DNA of 64,000 nt from Saxidomus purpurata (lineage: Eukaryota > Mollusca > Bivalvia > Venerida > Veneridae). A model generated the notes under the pieces. It had not been told where the DNA came from, ran no database searches, and worked only from the letters and a program-made list of their open reading frames with translations. The stretch is taken from assembly GCA_022818135.1 (NCBI GenBank), contig JAFMSR010000001.1:6648369-6712368 (forward strand), read 5' to 3'. This document shows, in pieces, positions 58,317 through 64,000 of this stretch. The position numbers and the translations under genes were made by a program. The first letter of the stretch is position 1, and each line of letters opens with the position of its first letter.

Positions 58317-60205
58317 AAACAATTGCCGTTGTGCTTCATACTTTATGTAATCATTTTCTATTGCGTATTTTATGTCTGTCCTTATTTGCAGATCGACGAG
58401 GGTTTTGGCGAGAAGTTCTACCGAACGAAAGTCCAGGTCAAGGAGAGGCATCACGTTATATGCGCAACACAGAAGCAGCTAGAACTACTAGAGAACGTTT
58501 TGTTTGTATACGTGCTTATTAGGCCCGCCACCCTCGGGCGAGGTATATATGCGATACGACCCACCTACTAGAGAACGCAAAGACGTGGTACATCTAAGCT
58601 GGGACGAATATATACTATCGGGATTGGAAACGGCTACTGATACGCTAATCCATTATGGATTTTCATTGCCGTACGTGGCCGCCATTTTGAAAGATAATTT
58701 GCCTTTTTTCCCGTACACATAACATTTCTAGCACTTTAAAGTGTTTCAAACACTAGAAACATTACTTGTTTTTAGTTTGAAATTATATTTTTCAGCACAC
58801 GACTTGATACAAAGTCAAAACATACTGCGAAATGCGACTGGTCATTTCAAATCCTTTTTCGAATCCGTCGCCATTTTTGAGCGAACGTTCTTGAAGTACA
58901 GATTTATTCACTAACAAACGGTGGTAAAATATTTTACAGTATTTATAATGAAATAATAATCAAATGCCATCACCATATCTATTATTTCATTGTCAACATT
59001 TGTCGAGTATTATAGCTTTGTTTTACGCTTTCTGCCGCTTCTATTTCTAGATTCAAGATGGCCGCTTCCCGTTCGGACGGCCACGAATTTTTCGAGATTT
59101 TGCGTCGTTTCACACTCCGTTAATATTATTGCTTCAGATTTAAGGTAGTGCGGTAGCCATTTAAATAACAACTATCGATACACGCCTTTTTCAAATCCGC
59201 TGATGCCTTGAGGCAATTATCGCTGTGCTTCATACTGATGATGGAGAAGAAGAAAAGGGACTATACGAAGGTACGTGCATGGTCTTTCAGTAATTGCACA
59301 TTTATGCTTCCCAATATTTTCCACATAATGTATCAAAGCATACAGTAATAAGCATTCAGTTACGACGAAACTTCTTCACAACCTCCTTGCAATTATCGTT
59401 GCCAATATTTTCTACATAATGTCTCATAGAGTAAAAATGCGCACACCACTTAGCACTCTGTTATGACGAAACTTCTCCACACACTTCTTGCTGTAAATTG
59501 TCGTTTTTATAATAATTGTGAGCGAGTGCGTGTGTGTATGTGCGTTTTTATTAAAATACCGTCGTAAATAATCGCAACATATACACGATCTTATTTCATA
59601 GACTCTTAGTGTGATAAATGTTCCAATAGTATTTTCTTATGTCAGGTATTCCGAGCCACCATCAATCTCCTCCCATCCATCAAAGTGCAGATGTTTGTGG
59701 CGGACTTCGAGGCTGGCATACGGCAGGGATTGCGGGAAACCTTCGAGTCGCCTGACATCCGTGGTTGAAGTTTGAAGACGTCTTTCGTAACAGCTATACA
59801 TATACATAAAAATGCTCGTTATATTCATGTTAGTAACTATAAATGAGCTGGCGCAAGAAAATTATGACAATAATATAATACAATTATTTTTCAATATTTT
59901 CTGTATTTTCAGACTGCCTACAACAACAGAGACGGGGTGTACTGTCTGATGAGAAAGGTTTTCGCCTTACCGTTACTGCCAACAGGTGATATCAGCCCAG
60001 CATTTGAAAAGATAAAGGAGAGAGGCAATAAAGATGATGAGAGGCTCACATAATGTTTAGAGTATGTTCAAAGAACATGGGTAAATAGAGAGATGTGGCC
60101 AGTGCAGTCGTGGTCTGTATACGGGAAAATCTATAAGAACCAACAACGACGTTGAGGGATGACATGTCCACCTTAACCGCGTCCACGGGCTGGTGGTCGA
60201 AACGT
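58317..60205 (+). pseudogene. decayed MULE (Mutator-like) transposase relic with introns
   Basis: Pieces of a MULE-domain transposase in the expected order on the plus strand: RTKVQVKERHHVICATQKQL (58418-58477); LLENAKTWYI (58565-58594, then a stop); LCFILMMEKKKRDYTK (59223-59270, ending at a GTACGT donor); VFRATINLLPSIKVQMFVAD then FEAGIRQGLRETF (59646-59767, stop); TAYNNRDGVYCLMRKVFALP (59913 onward, TAA at 60051); WSVYGK, a frameshift, then RTNNDVEG (60136-60159), where the Trp expected after DVEG is replaced by TGA. The family signature D...DFE...TNNDVEGW supports the call. Stops, a frameshift and an 80-bp internal duplication (direct repeats CTACTAGAGAACG at 58485 and 58565) show that it is dead. 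An out-of-order KQLPLCFIL piece lies at 58317-58343. Confidence 0.72.
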
Positions 60206-60245
60206 AGCCTTTTTAAGTGGAATGTAGGAGAGCAAAAGAAGAAGT

Positions 60246-60320
60246 AATACCCACATTAATTTTTTTTTTTTTTTTTTTTTTTGTATCTTTATTTAATTCT
60301 AATTTGTGTGGGTATTATAT
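60246..60320. repeat. poly-T tract within a small inverted repeat
   Basis: AATACCCACATTAA, a run of over 20 T, then TTGTGTGGGTATT: complementary ends enclose the homopolymer. It could be a tiny fold-back or a retroposon tail. Confidence 0.5.
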
Positions 60321-60867
60321 AATGTTAACTGTTAAATGAGACACTTAAATATATTTATTATAATGATCATGTAAATAAACTATCAAAACTTCATAATTGT
60401 TGCTTTCAAACTATATTGTTTCAGGGTAAATAAAGAAATATATGTAATACACCAAAGCAATATCAGGATCAGTACAGCACTTTTTTATATTCTCATTGTT
60501 CCCATATAACAGAATACGCTCATAGAAGGTTAAAAAATCTTAAAATGATATCATTTGACATAATCTGTTCATAATTATCTTGTCCAATTTGACCAACAAC
60601 GCTGTTAAAGGTGCGAGACAGTAACCGAACGTGTCAATTGTTAAAACAACAACTTGTTACAATGTTTGCAAATTACGGCCGCAATTTGTGCCAGTAACAC
60701 TTTGATATCAAACCGACAGACACAAAGTATTTAATGACTTTTAACATATTATACCACTAGTGAAAAGTGTTAGAAGTTATAAACTACAAAATAATATAAT
60801 TTTAAATAAACATACGTATTAATATAATTATATTTTTGTTTATTTCTATGTTTATAATGATTACAAA

Positions 60868-60920
60868 GATGGTCCGAAGTGTCTGGTCCGAAATGTCCGT
60901 GGTCCGAAGTGTCCGCTATT
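60868..60920. repeat. three short GGTCCGAAGTGTC units
   Basis: TGGTCCGAAGTGTC recurs three times with minor changes. Confidence 0.8.
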
Positions 60921-60964
60921 CACATAAACATACAGTGAAATAGCGGGCAATATAGAACAGCCAG

Positions 60965-61008
60965 GGTGTAATCTCGGGGTTGCGGGTTCAATTCCCGGGG
61001 CTGACCAA
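60965..61008 (+). repeat. tRNA T-arm-like scrap
   Basis: GCGGGTTCAATTCCCGG followed by GGCTGACCA resembles the T arm and 3' end of a tRNA. No D arm fits upstream, so this is a fragment of a tRNA pseudogene or SINE. Confidence 0.4.
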
Positions 61009-61287
61009 CTAAAATAGTCAGAATGTGTTTTCTACATGTTTTTCTTTATGTGCAGTATTCAGTCACGGTTTATGAAATAAACATTTTTCTCAGGAGTTAT
61101 AAAACAAAATATTGTAACTTTTAAAATGTGTCCTGAGTGTAAAAATGACACTTATTGTTGGACATTCACAGGTTAAGTACCTGTATGAACAACAAGATTT
61201 TTAGTTTGTGTGTCAAAATACATATGTCTCCGTTTCTACGACGGCTATCATTTCTATGTACGGAAGCGTATACCTTTGAGCGAGCTA

Positions 61288-61360
61288 GTGTACTTCAAAA
61301 TCCCCTTGGTCGAAATCCCTTTGGTTCCGAAAATGACATAGTAGTCATAATCCCCTCAAT
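61288..61360. mobile_element. single arm of the 29.8-kb long-TIR MITE
   Basis: AGTGTACTTCAAAATCCCCT onward matches the left arm of 29771-29856 for about 70 bp, including GACATAGTAGTCATAATCCC. The opposite arm is absent. Confidence 0.8.
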
Positions 61361-64000
61361 ATACATTTACATAAAACTACAACGTTCAGCTTTCATTTGG
61401 CACTCAAATTATATCAATATGTTTATAATTTAAAAAGTTACAAATGGATCTCCGACACCCGTTTTTCAACTGGAGGATCCGAAATTATTATATATTATAT
61501 GTACACAATGTACAACAATGCAACATTCAGCTTTTACTTGGCGCCCTATTACTTCAATATATTAGTAAATGAAAACGTTGTGAATGGATCCGTGCACTTT
61601 CTTTTTCAATGCGAGGATTTTCAAATCCTAACATTTATTGTACCCGGTTTCTGAGAAGAGCAGTTTCTTCTTTTAAAACCGAACACCCATCAATTCTAAA
61701 TAATCCTTCAGATTGATCACATCTCATATCTATAGAAAGTAACATAAGTAATCAACAGTTTTTGGTGTTGGTATGGATTTATATTGTTTAAAAGATAAGA
61801 AAAATATGCGACAATTTATCATAAAAGATAATTTTTCTAAGTTAATGTGCATAGGTTGTAAGTAACTTCTTAAACGTGCAGCATTATGGCACTTAAGTGG
61901 TCTGTTTCTTACTACGCAGTTTAGACATGCACTACTTTAATAAGCAGCCGATCAAAACGCGCTGAAAGTGACACACCTCATATACCATTTATACTGGCAA
62001 TACTTTACCTACATTGCATTTATAAACGCCGTTTCATCGGTTATTTAATGAAAATGTAGGTTCTGATAACAGACGGAATGTCATTCTGGTTAACTACGCG
62101 GTTACGATATGTTTTCACTCCAAAATCGAAAGTAGCGAAGTCACGAAGATACTACGCAGTTGGGAGTTTAAAGATGATTGTTATTCAGCTATAGAATTTA
62201 TGTAGAAATTTAAACAGCCAGTTTTTAAGTTGCTGTCGCTATTAGCGATAATTGTGAAATATACCCTTTAACTGCCATATTCAGGGAGTAGTAAGCACCG
62301 TGGTGTGCATTTGTTAATATAGTTGAACATGCGAAATAGACTTTTAAAATGCACCGAAGATTTTGTCAGTAAGCTACTAGCAAAATAGTTTCGTCTTAAA
62401 ACACCTTTTCAACAGTGTTTCAATAAACAGGTTGAATGAAATTATTGATTGATTACTATGATTATTTGATACAATACTATACAATAATATACTGTGATTC
62501 AATCATTTTTAAATACCTACGATTCGTGTGTTTTGCATGGTTCAGTGTAATAAAATAACAAAAATTGAGCCACGTCATGGGAAAACCAACATAATGGAAT
62601 TTGCGACCATGCAAGCAGTCTGGATCGATACTGGTCGCCCATCAATGTGTAAGCAGTTTCTGTTTTATGTTGTGTTTTATGGTATATGTTACATGTACCA
62701 TACGACTGTTTTATCGTGAACGGGCTAGATAGGAATGTTCGGGTTAAACACCCGGCGGGAAACAATTTGTTGTGAATGGAACACCAATAGAAAGTTGTTT
62801 CATTATTTCGCGTATATTACATGTATGTATTATACCATGAATGCAATCGATCATTAATTTTCATGTCGATATTAAAGAAATGTGTTGTGTTAATGTTTAC
62901 AATGGTGAAAAATGACGTTGTAAGCCATGCTCAAGTGCTCAGTACAATGCATACTATGTATTAAATATTCCGACTGTTCTTTATTCAATACTAAGTCTAG
63001 AAAAAAGATCTACGTCAATGGAAATATATTTCAGTTACATGTACGTTTATTTACAGGCGGACAGTTAATCTTACGATAATTCCTGGGAAGGACCAGTGCT
63101 ATAACTATTATTTTCTTAAAAACTTGCAAACTTTCTCACATAAAGAGACGTGGTCAGTAGCGGGGCTCGATCTCAAGACTTTCAATAATTGAGAAGTTTC
63201 AGCTTCTCTAAACCACTTGACCAAGGAGGAATCTCACCGTCCGTAACATTGCTCAATATGCTGTTACATCAAGTGGTCAGATGTTCCAGTTTAAACTATC
63301 AGACATATTGCAAAACATGTGTTCAACATTCCTCTCCTAAACTTGTACCAATCCTTACGTCGATAATCTATGTTTCAGACCGAACATTTTCAGTGTCTTC
63401 AGCGCTTTGATTTTATTATGATTTTAAGTTTCATCTTCCTAGTTGATGAAACCTGTGCCACCTTTTTTTTTCATATACAGTATATATTGGATCCGGATCA
63501 TTCTTAACAATGATACAAGTTTTATATCAGTCTAATGAAAAATGTTGTGTTTGGAACATGTTTTTCGATTTATGGAAATTACATTTTTAGAAAAATTGCG
63601 GCAAAAATAGCCAGTATTACCGTAATTTATACAGTAGATGCATTTGTGTGATAACTACTTAATGTGCGTTAAAGTTTCATATAATTTTGGAACCGTAAGA
63701 ACGTCTTCTTTACATTGATACATGTTTTATTCCAGTCGGACAAAACATGTAGCTTTTATATAGCAAGTTTTTTGTATTTCCGGGTTTTTCGTAATTTTGT
63801 TCGGGTCTAAAATCCGAAAAGAGCTCTTTTCGCAAAAAGATAATTCATCTACGAAAAGAGATTATTATTCTGTTGCTGCTGATTAAAATGGATAAATAAT
63901 CAAATATAAACGTGTGTAACCATTTTTGAATTATAAAAGATGTTTTGACCCATTTTGAATATAATTATTTTGTATAAACGAGGAAAAGGCGTTCGTTGCC
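61361..64000. other. 3' end of window without recognised gene
   Basis: Apart from the repeat scrap at 62565 and a tRNA/SINE-like GGGGCTCGATCTCAAGAC stretch near 63160, I see only AT-rich non-coding sequence. Confidence 0.5.
62565..62655. repeat. degraded dispersed bivalve repeat
   Basis: CATGGGAAAACCAACATAAT, TTTGCGACCATG and CAGTCTGGAT are phrases I associate with a very common bivalve interspersed repeat. Only one diverged half is present. Confidence 0.4.

Noticed and set aside
58290..58722. Overlapping 63-93-aa plus-strand ORFs as new small genes
   Set aside because: Their recognisable parts are out-of-order or frame-broken pieces of the MULE relic.
61288..61360. Right terminus of the MULE relic
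   Set aside because: The arm has the orientation of a left terminus and no partner lies upstream of the relic.

Overview
This is eukaryotic nuclear DNA, AT-rich, with GT-AG introns, many short non-autonomous transposons and no operon structure. The repeat content fits a marine bivalve, probably a heterodont (venerid-type) clam. In particular, minisatellite-cored elements with the same hairpin, array and inverted-terminus layout are known from bivalves. The species call is inference; the two gene identifications below rest on directly readable protein sequence.

Layout. Positions 1-7.4 kb hold no recognised gene, only microsatellites. At 7.48-8.74 kb (+) one exon carries the whole coding sequence of a PAR/Giant/CES-2-type bZIP transcription factor, with a 3' splice site in its 5' UTR and an AT-rich putative 3' UTR. 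From 9 to 25.9 kb there is no recognised gene; the region carries MITEs, SINE-like pieces, degenerate tandem arrays and minisatellite-cored elements. From 57.84 kb down to 25.96 kb (-) lies a complete DHX57 ATP-dependent RNA helicase gene. I resolved 27 coding exons; every junction is GT-AG, the phase is continuous, and they sum to 4,182 nt (1,393 aa plus stop). From 58.3 to 60.2 kb (+) there is a decayed MULE (Mutator-like) transposase relic. The last 4 kb hold only repeat fragments.

The most unusual part is DHX57 intron 1, about 12 kb. It holds a hAT-like element with an inverted 42-bp minisatellite followed by about 450 bp of nearly pure C. Next to it is a 3.9-kb direct tandem duplication. 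The second copy preserves a readable stack of insertions: a TA-flanked TIR element, containing a Helentron/pearl-like minisatellite element, containing another TA-flanked TIR element. Across the window at least four intact or nearly intact minisatellite-cored elements, from three sequence families, share one architecture (hairpin end, asymmetric inverted termini, tandem core, (GACGCC)-like or GACCGACC-like tail) and all lie in the same orientation.

The two genes have no obvious functional link: one is a sequence-specific transcription factor, the other a housekeeping-type DEAH-box helicase. I found no prokaryotic system, no CRISPR array and no functional tRNA or rRNA gene.
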